Source: Natronomonas marina
GTDB lineage: Archaea; Halobacteriota; Halobacteria; Halobacteriales; Haloarculaceae
DNA length: 64,000 nucleotides
NCBI RefSeq assembly: GCF_024298905.1
Contig: NZ_CP101154.1
Location: 1,860,001-1,924,000, forward strand
Reading direction: 5' to 3'
Positions 43,064 to 52,992 of this stretch are shown here, piece after piece (within the stretch, counting starts at the first letter, position 1; each line of letters starts with the position of its first letter). The notes under the pieces are model-generated. The model made no database searches, was not told where the DNA came from, and saw only the letters and a program-made list of their open reading frames with translations. Both the position numbers and the translations under genes were made by a program.

Positions 43064-44817
43064 AGCTGGTCCTCCGCGAGGGCGAACAGGCCGTTGTCGC
43101 CGCCGCTGGGCACCATCGGGTAGACGTTCTCGCCGGGGTCGATGTGGGCGTCGACGACGCTGGGGCCGTCGTACTCCAGGGCCTCGGCGACGACGGACTC
43201 GACCTCGTCGTAGCTCTCGATGCGGAACCCGCGGGCGCCGAACGCCTCCGCGAGCGTGTCGAAGTCCGGCACCCAGGGGTACTCCGAGGCCATGTGGCGC
43301 TGGCCGAAGAAGGCGTCCTGCCACTGGCGGACCATGCCGATGGCGGCGTTGTTCAACACGACGATGGTGATGTCGAGTTCCTCCCGGACCGCGACGGAAA
43401 GCCCCTGACACGTCATCAAAAAGGAGCCGTCGCCGTCGAAGCAGACGACCTCCTGGTCGTCGTCGGCCGCAAGTTTCGCACCGATGGCGGAGGGGACGCC
43501 GTAGCCCATCGCGCCCAGGCCGTGCGAGGAGACCCACGTCCGGGGCTCGGTGTAGGTCCAGTACTGGCAGGCCCACATCTGGTGCTGGCCGACGCCGGTC
43601 GTCACGATGGTGTCGTCGGCCGTCGCGCTGTCGAAGGCCTCGACCACGTACTGCGGCTTGACGGGGTCGTCTTCGGGCGCGGCGTAGTCCATCGGGTACT
43701 CCTGTTTCCACTCCCGGCACTGCTCGCGCCACTCGTCGGCCTCCGGGGACCGCGGCATCGCCGTCGCTAGCTGCTCGAGGACGGCCTTCGCGTCGCCGAG
43801 CAGCGGGTAGTCGGCCTCGACGTTCTTCGATATCTCCGCGGCGTCGATGTCGACGTGGATTATCTCGGCGTCCGGAGCGAACGTCTCGACGCCGCCGGTC
43901 AGACGGTCGTCGAACCGCGTCCCGACCGCGAGCATGCAGTCCGTCATCGTGATGGCCATGTTGGCGTAGCCGGTGCCGTGCATGCCGGCCATCTCCAGGG
44001 AGAGTTCGTGGTCCTCCGGGAACGTGCCGATGGCGGGCATCGTCGTGACGACCGGAATCTCGTGTTCGACCGCGAACTCGCGTAGCTCCTCGCAGGCCTC
44101 GGCCTTGATGACGCCGCCGCCGGCCAGGATGACTGGCCGGTCGGCGGCCGCGAGGACGTCCGTCGCCTCGCTGACGGCCTCGGGGGCGGCAGTCTCCGGC
44201 GGACTGTACGTCGATGGGGTCCGCGGCTCGCCGGGGTCCTCGCTCGCCGCGCCCTTCGTCACGTCCTTCGGCAGGTCGACCAGCGTCGGCCCCTGGCGGC
44301 CGCGCTTAGCCAGCGCGAAGGCGGTGCCGACGTCGGTGCCGACCGACTCCGGGTCGTCGGAGAAGAAGTTGGCCTTCGTGATGGGGCCGGTGACGCCGAC
44401 CGTGTCGGTCTCCTGGAAGGCGTCGCTGCCGACGAAGTCCGTCGGCACCTGCCCCGTCAGCGCGACGACGGGGTCCGAGTCCATGTTGGAGTCGGCCAGC
44501 CCGGTGACGAGGTTCGTCGCGCCCGGTCCCGACGTCGCCATACAGACGCCGGGGTCACCGCTGACGATGCCGTAGGCGTCCGCCGCGTGGGCGGCGCCCT
44601 GCTCGTGGGCCATCGTGACGTGGGTCATCTCCGAGCTGTACAGCGCGTCGTAGACGGGCATGATGGCGCCGCCCTGGACGCCGAAGAGGTGCTCGACGCC
44701 CGCGTTCTCGAGGGCGCGAACGACCGCGTCGGCGCCCGTCTCGACCTCCGTCGGCCCCGTCGCGGCCGCGTCGGACGCGTCGGCCTCCGCGGGTGCCTGT
44801 TTCGGTTCGCCGCTCAT
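43060..44817 (-). CDS. ilvB: Acetolactate synthase catalytic (large) subunit
   Basis: A 585-residue ThDP enzyme. The ThDP Glu lies in [18 protein letters not shown]-binding regions follow, and [15 protein letters not shown] plus [14 protein letters not shown] are the diphosphate/Mg2+-binding motif. It condenses two pyruvates, or pyruvate plus 2-oxobutyrate. The N-terminal 30 residues are acidic and Ala-rich, a haloarchaeal feature. A leader of about 190 nt is possible (see the 45027-45046 entry). Confidence 0.95.
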
Positions 44818-45129
44818 GGCGACTCACCGGTCGTGCGATACCGTCGGTTGGTGTCTCGTGTGTACATGGTCTGGGTGGAACTGTCCGAAATCGATGCGAA
44901 CCGCAGCGACGAGAATGGTGGTGTCGGGGCTAGGCGGCCCCTACGATCGTGGCCGCGACGCTGGTCACGAACGCGAACGAGCGTCGTCCAGCGGTCGCGT
45001 CCCTCATCACGTCGTTCGTACTGCGGGGAACCATCATAAGCGTTCCGCGTCCTGCAAGCGTTGCCCGTGCGTCCGTGTCGGCCGTACACCTGTCGCTGGC
45101 TCGGGCGAAAGCCGTCCGCCGAGGGCATC
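44818..45129. other. 312-base gap between leuA and ilvB; no gene seen
   Basis: ORFs crossing this stretch on the plus strand are not credible (no start context, antisense to leuA). On the minus strand it holds a plausible promoter for ilvB: GCTTATGATGG (complement of 45030-45040), flanked by an inverted repeat. That gives a transcript leader near 190 nt. I see no further structure that I can name, and no tRNA or riboswitch pattern. Confidence 0.5.
45027..45046 (-). promoter_or_regulatory. Dyad around the probable ilvB TATA box
   Basis: GGAAC (45027-45031) and GTTCC (45042-45046) form a 5-bp inverted repeat that encloses the TATA-like CATAAG (CTTATG on the minus strand). Symmetry across the TATA box suggests a repressor or Lrp-type regulator site, but the repeat is short. 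Confidence 0.35.
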
Positions 45130-46345
45130 CTATATGCGAACCTCCTCGCGTCGGACGCCCACGTCGCGGGCGAACTCCTTCAGCTGCTCGAAGGTGACCT
45201 GCTCCTTCGTGGCGCCGTGGTCCTTGACCCGGCGGGTCACCTCGCGGACCTCCCCCTCGGTCGGCTCGAAGCCGGCCTCCTCCAACCGCTGGCGGACGGA
45301 GTGGGTGCCGGTGTGCTTGCCGAGCACCAGCTCCCGGCTGGCGCCGACCATCTCCGGCGTCATGACGCCGGGCTCGAAGGTGTCGGCGTTCTCGATGACG
45401 CCGGCAGCGTGGATGCCCGACTCGTGGGAGAAGGCGTTGTCGCCCACGATGGGCTTGTTCGCCGGCACGTCGATGTCGCTTTTGCCCTCCACGATGCGGG
45501 CAAGCTCCGTGATGCGCTCGGTCTTGATGCCGGTGTCGACGTCGTACAGCGACTCCAGCGCCATCACGACCTCCTCGTAGGCGGCGTTGCCGGCCCGTTC
45601 GCCGATGCCGTTGACCGACACCTGCGACTGTGCGGCGCCGGCCTCGTAGCCCGAGAGGGCGTTGGCGGCCGCCAGCCCGAAGTCGTCGTGGGTGTGGACG
45701 TCCACGTCGGCCTCGGTGTGGGCGACGACGGTCTCGACCATGTCGTAGAACCGCCGCGGCGTCGCCACCCCGCAGGTGTCGGGGATGTTGATCCAGTCCG
45801 TCCCCGCCTCGGAGACGGCCTCGATGATGTCTATCAGGTACGATTCGTCGGTGCGCGTGGCGTCCATCGGCGAGAACATGCAGGTCGCACCGGCCTCGTG
45901 GACGCGCTCGACGGCCTCGACGGACCGTTCCAGCGCCTCCTCTCGGCTGGTGTGCATCGAATCCTGCAGTTGCACGTCGCTGGTCGAACAGAATACGTGC
46001 ACCATCTCGACACCGGAATCGAGTGCGGCGTCGATGTCCCCCTCCACGACGCGGGCCAGCCCGCAGACCGTGGTCGACGTGGCCTCGGCGATGTCCCGTA
46101 CCGCCTCGAACTCCGCCTCGGAGTTGACCGGGAACCCCGCCTCGATGACGTGGGTACCCATGTCGTCGAGGACGGCGGCTATCTCGCGTTTGTCCTCGTA
46201 GGAGAACGAGGTACGGGGTGACTGTTCGCCGTCGCGCAGCGTCGTGTCGAAAATCCGGGCCTCACTGATCTCTGAGGTACTATCTAGAGTGCCCTGGAAG
46301 AACTCGATCCGCCGGCGAAGCCGACGTATCCTCGTGCTGTGTCAT
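45130..46345 (-). CDS. leuA: 2-isopropylmalate synthase (or citramalate synthase) with an N-terminal frame break
   Basis: In one frame the protein reads from ...IEFFQGTLDSTSE and ARIFDTTLRDGEQSPRTSF (catalytic Arg/Asp, metal Asp) through VIEAGFPVN, HTHDDFG and VNGIGERAGN to the C-terminus, 45130 to about 46341. That frame has no ATG, GTG or TTG before the internal ATG at 46161, which would drop the catalytic block. The only promoter-supported start is ATG 46345, 26 nt after TATTTAAAA, but it is one base out of frame (a +1 step is needed) and ends at a TAG at 46282-46284. Either a single-base sequence error or mutation, or programmed shifting. Otherwise full-length and conserved. Confidence 0.75.
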
Positions 46346-46395
46346 TGCAACTCGTGGGAGGCGCCTCTACCTATTTAAAACTGTCCTTGAGACAG
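46343..46395 (-). promoter_or_regulatory. leuA promoter with TATA box and upstream dyad
   Basis: On the minus strand: CTGTC-N5-GACAG dyad (46381-46395), then TTTTAAATA (46372-46380), 26 bases, then ATG at 46345-46343. Spacing fits a near-leaderless transcript. The dyad directly upstream of the TATA/BRE region is a fair place for an amino-acid-responsive regulator. Confidence 0.55.
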
Positions 46396-46696
46396 ATGTT
46401 GCACGGCTCTCCGTCTCGCCCGGGCAGGGCTCTCCGAGGAAACCGCCCGACATAAACGCCTAGTACGTGTTCCATTCTCCTTGTACTGTGAGGTACGAGA
46501 TCCGACGGTCGGACCATGACGGCAGGGATGATGAAGATTATTTCTCGATACAGGTGTGAAATAACCAATCACGAGCCTCGCGCGCGGTCCGGAAGTTGAC
46601 GGACATTCAGTCTCGGGGCGGCCGGGCCGACCCGGATCGGGACCCGGACACAGGATTTATAATGGACGAAAATGTAGTTTTCGGAGCGTGGTATGT
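46346..46696. other. 351-base intergenic stretch, lower in G+C, no convincing gene
   Basis: It contains the leuA promoter at its left edge and, at 46656-46663, TTTATAAT, which serves the membrane-protein gene to the right. TTATTTC (46538-46544) and GAAATAA (46558-46564) form an inverted repeat. Two overlapping 65-codon minus ORFs (46371-46572) lack a start context and I leave them out. The base composition differs from its surroundings, so an old insertion is possible. Confidence 0.4.
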
Positions 46697-46975
46697 ATGC
46701 ACACACCAAACGAAGCAGGGGTCGGAGGGGAAAACGGGAGTCCACGCGATAACGAGTCGCCGGGTAGCGCGGTCTGGATGTGGCTCGAGGGTCTCGCGGG
46801 AGGGCTCATCGCAGCGGGTGGCCTCCTGATCGCGCTCCCGGTGTTGGCCGACCTGACGGACCCCCTGGGACTCCTGTCCTCGACCGTGGTGACGTTCGTC
46901 GCTATCGTCGCCTGGATCCTCGTTTGGGGTCTCGTCGGGACCGTTCGAGGACGGGTCAAGGGCGCGTTCAACTGA
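46697..46975 (+). CDS. Small membrane protein, unknown
   Basis: A 92-residue protein with a polar N-terminus (about 1-28), then two hydrophobic helices (LEGLAGGLIAAGGLLIALPVLA and STVVTFVAIVAWILVWGLVGTV) and a basic C-terminus. TTTATAAT at 46656-46663 would start transcription near 46686. The mRNA could be leaderless from the GTG at 46688 (adding three residues) or begin at ATG 46697 with a very short leader. Family unknown. Confidence 0.65.
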   Translation: MHTPNEAGVGGENGSPRDNESPGSAVWMWLEGLAGGLIAAGGLLIALPVLADLTDPLGLLSSTVVTFVAIVAWILVWGLVGTVRGRVKGAFN

Positions 46976-47076
46976 GTCAGCAGTGGAGCCAACTGCCCGG
47001 CCGGACGACGGCCCGCTTCTCCGAGGCGAACGCGTCACCAGCCACCGTTATCACCTCGGGGCGAGACGCCCCCGGT

Positions 47077-47574
47077 ATGATACGTAGCTTCGACGGCGTC
47101 GAACCCGACATCCACGAGAGCGCCTACGTCGATCCCGCGGCGGTCGTCATCGGCGACGTGACCCTCGAGGCCGACGCCAGCGTCTGGCCCAACGTGACGC
47201 TGCGGGGCGATCACGGCGAGATCGTCCTGCGGGAGGGTGCGAACGTACAGGACAACGCCGTGGTCCACGAGGGCGCCGAGATCGGCCCCTACGCGACGGT
47301 GGGTCACACTGCCATCGTCCACAACGCCGAAATCGGAGAGCGCGGCCTCGTCGGGATGAGCGCGACCGTGCTGGACCGCTCGACCGTCGGCAGGGAGGCG
47401 ATGGTCGGCGCCAACAGCCTCCTCACCGAGGGCACCGAGGTCGAGCCCTCGACGCTGTACGCCGGCGTTCCCGCCGAGAAGGTCAAGGAAGTCGAGGAGT
47501 CGCCGTGGGCCTACGCCGCCGACCAGTACGTCGAGCTGGCGCGGGAACACGCCGACAGCGAGCGACTGGAGTAG
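47077..47574 (+). CDS. Gamma-carbonic-anhydrase-like hexapeptide-repeat protein
   Basis: A 165-residue trimeric left-handed beta-helix protein of the CaiE/YrdA/gamma-CA group. It has the conserved RGDHGEIVLREGANVQDN and the metal-binding His in VVHEG and VGHTAIVH. The C-terminal helix (WAYAADQYVELAREHA) packs against the helix in relatives. It may hydrate CO2, but many such homologues are inactive or act as acyltransferases. Start at 47077 gives MIRSFDGVEPDIHESAYV, typical for the family. Confidence 0.88.
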   Translation: MIRSFDGVEPDIHESAYVDPAAVVIGDVTLEADASVWPNVTLRGDHGEIVLREGANVQDNAVVHEGAEIGPYATVGHTAIVHNAEIGERGLVGMSATVLDRSTVGREAMVGANSLLTEGTEVEPSTLYAGVPAEKVKEVEESPWAYAADQYVELAREHADSERLE

Positions 47575-47591
47575 GCCGCCCCCGCCTCCGG

Positions 47592-48455
47592 CTACCCCGA
47601 ACGCTTCCGGAAGTACGCCCGCGTCCGGCGCTTGCCCTCGACGACGAACTTCAGGCGGTCCAGCCACGTCTCGTTGCGCATCGAGAAGCTACTCGCCGGC
47701 TCGAAGGCGACCCGGTCGCCGGCCGGCCGACAGCGGCCCCGGAAGAGCCGCTGGCCGAGTTTCTCGACGCCGGGCGTGTGCCAGTGACACAGCAGACAGC
47801 CGGGCTGCCCCTCCTCGACGGACCCCGGAACGTCCAGCAGCGCGGCGTCGCCGTCGAGTTCGACGTCGGCGACCGTCCGCGTCGTCGGCCAGCCCTCGCC
47901 GTCGACGACGGTGAAGGCCAGCCGATCGTAGGAGCCGGCCTCGGCGGGGTCGACGCCCTGCTCGGGCCAGGCGGGGAGCCGTCCGGCGTCGGCGTCGACC
48001 GCCTCGACGGCGACCGGCTCTATCTCGACCACGACGCGGAGGGCGTACCATCCGAAGAAAAAGCGGCCGATCCGGGACTCCAGAAGCGACGACGTACCCG
48101 AGAAGGCGTCCTTCTTCGGCGAGTCGGGTTCGGCGGCGATGAGTTGCTGGACGTACTCTGCGTTGGCCTCGAGGTCGTCGTCGTGGACGGTACCCCGTCC
48201 TCGCAGCAGGAACGGCTCGCCTGCGTCGTAGAACAGTACGGAGAGTTGCGGGTTCTCGCGGACCGAGTCGACCTTTCCCGAGAAAGCCGGCGGCGACGTG
48301 ACCACCACGGTGTCGTCGTCGCCGTCGTAGAAGGGACTGAGTGGGAACGTCTCGGGGCGGTTGCCGCTCGCGGTCGCTACCTCCGCGGCCGCGGAGTCGT
48401 AGACCGCACGGCGGAGGCGGTCGGCGTCGACTCGCCGGTCGGCCGTGGGGGTCAT
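47592..48455 (-). CDS. Pyridoxamine 5'-phosphate oxidase-fold (FMN-binding split-barrel) protein
   Basis: A 287-residue protein with a split-barrel FMN-binding fold: VVVTSPPAFSGKVDSVRENPQLSV is the typical flavin-contact strand-turn, followed by VLFYDAGEPFLLRGRGTV. The C-terminal half has a second, degenerate barrel-like region including CLLCHWHTPGVEKLG with a Cys-x2-Cys. Function unknown. It converges with the gamma-CA-like gene with 17 bases between stops. Confidence 0.78.
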   Translation of the reverse strand: MTPTADRRVDADRLRRAVYDSAAAEVATASGNRPETFPLSPFYDGDDDTVVVTSPPAFSGKVDSVRENPQLSVLFYDAGEPFLLRGRGTVHDDDLEANAEYVQQLIAAEPDSPKKDAFSGTSSLLESRIGRFFFGWYALRVVVEIEPVAVEAVDADAGRLPAWPEQGVDPAEAGSYDRLAFTVVDGEGWPTTRTVADVELDGDAALLDVPGSVEEGQPGCLLCHWHTPGVEKLGQRLFRGRCRPAGDRVAFEPASSFSMRNETWLDRLKFVVEGKRRTRAYFRKRSG

Positions 48456-48614
48456 CGCGTCCTCACCGCGTGCATGTACCCGACGAGGGCGCGCGAGGAA
48501 CTTAACAGGTCGGGCGCGCGAGCGACGAGCGAGAAATGCATCACCACCACGGCCCGGATGTAACTAAATTAGGCTTCTCAAATCTTATTTGTGGTCGGTG
48601 AAAGTTACACTCGT

Positions 48615-49508
48615 ATGGACCGTCGGCGGTATCTTCAGGTACTCGGTGTCGGAGGGGCCCTCTCGATTGCCGGCTGTGCCGACAGTGACTCGGCGGACAC
48701 CGACGCCACGGTGCGCGGGAAGACGCTGACGCTCGCAACGGCGACGACCGCACACGACAGCGGTCTCCTCGACGAGTTGAACCCGGAGGTCGAACGACTG
48801 TTCGGCGCGGGGGTGGACGCGGTCGTTCGCGGCACCGGCGCGTCCCTCCAGGTCGCCCGGGACGGCGATTGCGACGTCGTTTTGGTCCACGCCCGGCCGC
48901 TGGAGGACGAGTTCCTCCGGGCCGGCCACGGCATCAACCGCCGGTCGGTCATGGTCAACGACTTCCTCGTCGTGGGTCCGCCCGACGACCCGGCCGGGAT
49001 AGCCGGCGAGGCGCCGCTGGCGGCCTTCGAGGCCATCGCCGACGCCGGGGCCCCGTTCGTCTCCCGGGGAGACCGCTCGGGAACGCACGTCCGGGAGCGC
49101 CGTCTGTGGGCCGAGGCGGGCATCGACCCCCGTGGAAAGTGGTACGCCGAGACCGGGCAGGGCATGGGCAAGACGCTGCTCGTGGCCGCCAACACCGGCG
49201 CCTACACCCTGACCGACCGCGGGACCTTCCTCAACGTTGCCGACGAGCGGCTACGGGCACACGTCGACTACGGTATCGAGGACCCACCGTCGCTGCTCCG
49301 CAACGAGTACGCCGTCATCCCGGTCAATCCCGCCCGCCACCGCACGAACTACTCGCTCGCGATGGCATACGTCGGGTATCTCACCGGACCGGGCCGCTCC
49401 GGCATCGAGTCGTTCCGAATCGACGGCAAGCGGGCTTTCCGTCCGCTCGGGCCGGGCGAGACGCCGTCCTTCGAGCAGTACGTGCCCCGGGATTGGCGGC
49501 GGGAGTGA
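48615..49508 (+). CDS. Tat lipoprotein, tungstate/molybdate-type ABC substrate-binding protein
   Basis: A 297-residue protein. MDRRRYLQVLGVGGALSIAGC is a Tat lipobox signal. The binding domain has TLTLATATTAHDSGLLDEL, GTGASLQVARDGDCDVVLVHA, FVSRGDRSGTHVRE and YAVIPVNP, all characteristic of TupA/WtpA-like oxyanion binders. CTTATTT at 48584-48590 gives a leaderless transcript. No permease or ATPase gene follows, so its transporter is elsewhere or lost. It would feed the Mo/W cofactor used by FdhF. Confidence 0.85.
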   Translation: MDRRRYLQVLGVGGALSIAGCADSDSADTDATVRGKTLTLATATTAHDSGLLDELNPEVERLFGAGVDAVVRGTGASLQVARDGDCDVVLVHARPLEDEFLRAGHGINRRSVMVNDFLVVGPPDDPAGIAGEAPLAAFEAIADAGAPFVSRGDRSGTHVRERRLWAEAGIDPRGKWYAETGQGMGKTLLVAANTGAYTLTDRGTFLNVADERLRAHVDYGIEDPPSLLRNEYAVIPVNPARHRTNYSLAMAYVGYLTGPGRSGIESFRIDGKRAFRPLGPGETPSFEQYVPRDWRRE

Positions 49509-49562
49509 CCCGGACTCCCGGCGGGAGCCGTCGGCCCTTCCGTGCGGTCTCACCCGGTGCCG

Positions 49563-50993
<1,431 letters not shown>

Positions 50994-51000
50994 CGATTCG

Positions 51001-51023
51001 CTAGTAATACAACTAGATAATAA
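51001..51023 (-). promoter_or_regulatory. thiC promoter with CTAGT-N6-ACTAG dyad
   Basis: CTAGT (51001-51005), six bases, ACTAG (51012-51016) form a perfect 5-bp dyad between the TATA box (TTTATTAT on the minus strand, 51016-51023) and the thiC ATG at 50993. It covers the likely transcription start. Position suits a repressor. Archaeal ThiR-type regulators control thiamine genes, so that is my candidate. Confidence 0.5.
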
Positions 51024-51094
51024 ACGTTGTGCCGGGCGGCGAGGTCGCGGGACGGGGACGACGGTCCGGCAGTCACAGCCTCGCGGCCACGGCG

Positions 51095-51298
51095 TCACGA
51101 GGAGAGCCAGGCGTACGTCTGGACGGCCCCGAAGGTGAGCGAGAGGGCGGCGTTCTCGACGACCAGCACCGTCCCGGCGTCGGGGTGTGCCCGTGCGGCG
51201 ACGGCGAGGACGCCGAACAGCGTCGCCAGCAGGAGGTTGTACTTCGCCAGCGCTTTCCAGCACGACTGGTCCAGTTCGACGAGTCCGTCCGAGCCCAT
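51095..51298 (-). CDS. Small membrane protein, unknown
   Basis: A 67-residue protein with two hydrophobic segments ([16 protein letters not shown] and [19 protein letters not shown]). Some support comes from the codon usage and a start in [15 protein letters not shown]. No family recognised. It could be a chance ORF, but no better gene fills the region between thiC and the KaiC-like gene. Confidence 0.45.
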   Translation of the reverse strand: MGSDGLVELDQSCWKALAKYNLLLATLFGVLAVAARAHPDAGTVLVVENAALSLTFGAVQTYAWLSS

Positions 51299-51373
51299 GG
51301 ACGGACCTGTGAGCGAGCGGGCATAAGCGACGGGACAGGCGGCCGTCCACCGGGGTCGCCACGCCCGGTCCAG

Positions 51374-52027
51374 CTACCGGGGAGTCGGCGTGAACGGGAG
51401 CCACCCGTCCGGCTGTTCGGGGAGGCCCCGGCTCCGGAGTTCGGGATCGCCGTCGGTCTCGCGGACCTCGATGCGGCCGTTACAGAACTGCGAGAGCGTC
51501 CGGACGGTCTGTTCGTCGTGACTCGCGGGGTCGATGAGGAACACGCCGAGGCCGTCGACGCTGTCGATGCGACCCACGAGCGTGTGGACGAACCGCGAGA
51601 CGGTCTGGAGGTCGCCGAAGGAAAGCAGCGTCGACAGCGAGAACAGCCCGGTCCGGACCCGCTCTATGTCGTCGCCCCTGAAGTCGACGTAGACGTCCGA
51701 GAAGCGCATCCCGATGCCGGTCAGATCCGAGGGACCGGCGACGGGGAGGACCCGGGCCGGCACCTCGGCGTCCTCGTCGCCGACGCAGTCGAGGATGGCG
51801 GTGTCGTCGTCGCTGACCTGGATGCCGATGCGCTCGCAGTCGTCGGCGATGCGCTCGGCGCGCTGGTTCGTCGTGATGACGATTGCGCCCTCGCCGGTGG
51901 GTCCCGCGAGGAGTTGCAGGCCGAGTTCGCGGGCGCCCTCGTGTCGCGGGCCGGTCAGCAGGACGGTCGTTCCCGGCCTGATGCCGGACAGCGGGAGGCG
52001 GTCGAACTCGTAGGGGACCTCATCCAT
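51374..52027 (-). CDS. DUF7504-like KaiC/RecA-fold regulatory protein
   Basis: A 217-residue protein with a degenerate P-loop ([19 protein letters not shown]; the Lys of Walker A is missing), a KaiC-like beta strand ([11 protein letters not shown]) and ESVDGLGVF-like segments. I recall it as part of a large haloarchaeal family (DUF7504) often found beside sensor proteins. Without a Walker Lys it may bind nucleotide weakly or act as scaffold. It overlaps the upstream receiver/GAF gene by eight bases, so they are one operon. Confidence 0.78.
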   Translation of the reverse strand: MDEVPYEFDRLPLSGIRPGTTVLLTGPRHEGARELGLQLLAGPTGEGAIVITTNQRAERIADDCERIGIQVSDDDTAILDCVGDEDAEVPARVLPVAGPSDLTGIGMRFSDVYVDFRGDDIERVRTGLFSLSTLLSFGDLQTVSRFVHTLVGRIDSVDGLGVFLIDPASHDEQTVRTLSQFCNGRIEVRETDGDPELRSRGLPEQPDGWLPFTPTPR

Positions 52028-52919
52028 CGGTCTGTCCCCCCTCGGTGTCCCGGAGGCGGTGCCGCAACTCCAGTTGCTCCATCGCCTCGTCGGCGTACAG
52101 CGACAGTAGCTCCCGGTCCCGCTCGGCCAGCGAACGCGCCTCGGAGTGGTGCAGGCAGAACACGCCGACCCGGTGGCCGTCCGTCGTCGTCATCGGGGCA
52201 CCGGCGTAAAAGCGGATGCCGGCCGCCCGGACTTCCTCGTTGTCGCTGAATCGGGGGTCCTCGGCGGTGTCCTCGACGACGGTCACGTCCTCGTCGAGAA
52301 TCGCGTACGTGCAGATGGTCTCCTCGCGTTCGAGGCTGTCGAGCGACGTGCCGTGACACGAGATGAACCGCTCCTCGTGACTCGCTATCAGGCCGACGGC
52401 GGCCGCGTCGACGTTGAACTGTTCGGCGGCGAGTTCCGTCAGCCGACCGAGCGACGCCGACAGCGACGCCGGGTCCTCGGCGTACCGTTCCAGCGCCGCC
52501 AGCCGCGCGTCCTCGTTTTCGGGCAGCGGGTAGGCCGTCTGACTCCTGAAGGCCAGACTGTGTTCGACGATGTCGACGAGTCGGTCGACGGCGTCCGGGT
52601 CGCCTTTCGGGACGTACTCCGCGATGACATCGCCGAACGCCGCCGTGTCTATCTCCTCGAGCGACCGGTCGGTGTAGAGGACGCACGCCGTGTCCGGCGC
52701 GGTCCGTCGGCTCTCCCGCAGCAATTCGAGACCGCTCCCGTCCGGGAGGTCGTACTCGGTGACCAGGCAGTCGACCGACTCCTCGTCGAGTTCCGTCCGG
52801 GCCGCCTCCAGGGAGTCGGCGCCGCGAGTCCGGAAGCCCCCCGCCTCGAGAGCGTCCCTTGTCCGGCCCAGTTCGTTCGTGTCGGAATCTATACAGAGTA
52901 TCACACGCTCAGGTCGCAC
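52020..52919 (-). CDS. Receiver-like plus GAF domain signalling protein
   Basis: A 299-residue protein. The N-terminal domain (1-120) is a response-regulator receiver fold (VILCIDSDTNELGRTRDAL, then VDCLVTEYDLPDGSGLELL and EYVPKG). The phospho-acceptor Asp position reads Glu (LVTEY), so it probably is not phosphorylated and may mimic the active state. Residues about 145-290 form a GAF domain (AAVGLIASHEERFISCHG, YAGAPMTTTDGHRVGVFCL). It is co-transcribed with the DUF7504-like gene. Confidence 0.82.
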   Translation of the reverse strand: MRPERVILCIDSDTNELGRTRDALEAGGFRTRGADSLEAARTELDEESVDCLVTEYDLPDGSGLELLRESRRTAPDTACVLYTDRSLEEIDTAAFGDVIAEYVPKGDPDAVDRLVDIVEHSLAFRSQTAYPLPENEDARLAALERYAEDPASLSASLGRLTELAAEQFNVDAAAVGLIASHEERFISCHGTSLDSLEREETICTYAILDEDVTVVEDTAEDPRFSDNEEVRAAGIRFYAGAPMTTTDGHRVGVFCLHHSEARSLAERDRELLSLYADEAMEQLELRHRLRDTEGGQTDG

Positions 52920-52992
52920 ACCAGATATTAAAACACACGGATGGGTTCGACGACTGTACGGACCGTTACACGAGCGTGATGGCCCGACCCGC

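Noticed and set aside
45061-46221. Plus-strand ORF of 386 codons
   Set aside because: Antisense shadow of leuA, with no start context or recognisable motif.
46371-46572. Two overlapping 65-codon minus ORFs upstream of leuA
   Set aside because: No TATA box or ribosome site. One ends CNICLKDSF, which is suggestive, but this is too little to call a gene.
50994-51030. TPP riboswitch in front of thiC
   Set aside because: The TATA box is about 27 nt from the ATG, so no leader is available for a riboswitch.
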